DNA of 64,000 bases. It comes from Sulfitobacter sp. EhC04 (GTDB taxonomy: Bacteria > Pseudomonadota > Alphaproteobacteria > Rhodobacterales > Rhodobacteraceae). Location of the stretch: positions 1-64,000 of the forward strand of contig NZ_LXYI01000017.1 in assembly GCF_001650875.1 (NCBI RefSeq), given 5' to 3'. The notes under the pieces are model-generated. The model ran no database searches. It had not been told where the DNA came from and was given only the letters and a program-made list of their open reading frames with translations. The translations under genes were made by a program, and so were the position numbers. This document shows, one piece after another, positions 63,809 to 64,000 of the stretch. How positions within the stretch are numbered: position 1 is the first letter of the stretch; every line of letters begins with the position of its first letter.

Positions 63809-64000
63809 TCAGATATCGGAGCCCTGGCTGGCCTTGCGGTGGTTGTGAACACGTTCAATCCAGACTGTCGCTTGGCTCTGAGATATCCCAAGGTTTTTGC
63901 TGAGTTTCAGAGCGAGCGCATAGTCCGTCCGGGCAGGGCGCATTTTATGAAGCACCTCTACATGTCGCATTCTTGCCTCTGGATAACCCTCAAAGAAGAC
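63809..64000 (-). CDS. Partial hypothetical protein (5' end outside the window)
   Basis: An open frame of 63 residues that runs off the right edge and stops at 63809. The visible part includes RMRHVEVLHKMRPARTDY and LSKNLGISQSQATVWIERVH, which looks helical and somewhat helix-turn-helix-like. I do not recognise the family. It may belong to a mobile element, given the repeats just beyond its stop. Shortness and truncation keep confidence low. Confidence 0.35.
   Translation of the reverse strand, partial: VFFEGYPEARMRHVEVLHKMRPARTDYALALKLSKNLGISQSQATVWIERVHNHRKASQGSDI

Noticed and set aside
1..64000. CRISPR arrays, rRNA or tRNA genes.
   Set aside because: I saw no regularly spaced repeats and no recognisable tRNA or rRNA sequence on either strand while reading; a covariance-model scan would be decisive.

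Overview
The window looks like part of a large low-copy plasmid or chromid of an alphaproteobacterium, most likely of the Roseobacter/Rhodobacteraceae group. It carries a complete repABC partition/replication module with two repABC-type parS palindromes. Protein styles, dense ATGA/GTGA/TGATG start-stop overlaps and GC-rich codon use point the same way. I see no rRNA, tRNA or CRISPR. Apart from hemF and a scpB-like gene, nearly everything is accessory catabolism, transport and regulation.

Layout. 1-4.7 kb: tyrosine recombinase, then repC, repB and repA on the minus strand, with a candidate antisense ctRNA between repB and repC. 5-13 kb: a LacI-type regulator and a plus-strand sugar operon (xylose isomerase, sugar-phosphate isomerase/epimerase, Gfo/Idh/MocA dehydrogenase, RbsACB-type ABC importer). 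13-37.5 kb: the most interesting part, a large aromatic catabolic region. It holds two MarR regulators, an aryl-CoA thioesterase, an indolepyruvate-type 2-oxoacid:ferredoxin oxidoreductase, a plus-strand nitrilase/gentisate-dioxygenase-like/FAH/maleate-isomerase operon, a CoA ligase plus TRAP transporter, and a ten-gene operon. The ten genes encode a Rieske dioxygenase and its reductase, a CoA ligase, two thiolase-fold proteins with DUF35 partners, an isatin-hydrolase-like cyclase and SDRs. 37.8-39.3 kb: a DUF1403 protein and a ScpB-like protein. 39.4-43 kb: M24 peptidase, pobA and an AraC regulator. 43-48.7 kb: an oligopeptide/nickel-type ABC importer. 48.7-55.2 kb: hemF, a Slam-like outer-membrane protein, a histidine kinase/response regulator pair and a sulfotransferase. 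55.4-63.6 kb: a GntR regulator with a VOC-bicupin protein, MarR plus Bcr/CflA efflux, and an RND pump. The last 200 bases hold a truncated minus-strand ORF.

How the genes may work together. The 13-37 kb region reads as a catabolic route for indole-3-acetic acid (auxin) or a close relative through isatin, the route described biochemically for Bradyrhizobium japonicum. The proposed steps are: Rieske dioxygenase makes dioxindole-3-acetate; a CoA ligase activates it; a thiolase-fold/DUF35 aldolase splits it by retro-aldol cleavage to isatin and acetyl-CoA; isatin hydrolase opens the ring to isatinate (2-aminophenylglyoxylate); the IorAB-like enzyme converts this 2-oxoacid to anthraniloyl-CoA; and the DPAGIV-type thioesterase releases anthranilate. 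Three of the promoters involved carry the same 12-14 bp inverted repeat, a plausible MarR operator. The enzyme families and motifs are visible in the sequence. The assignment to auxin and the order of the steps are inference.
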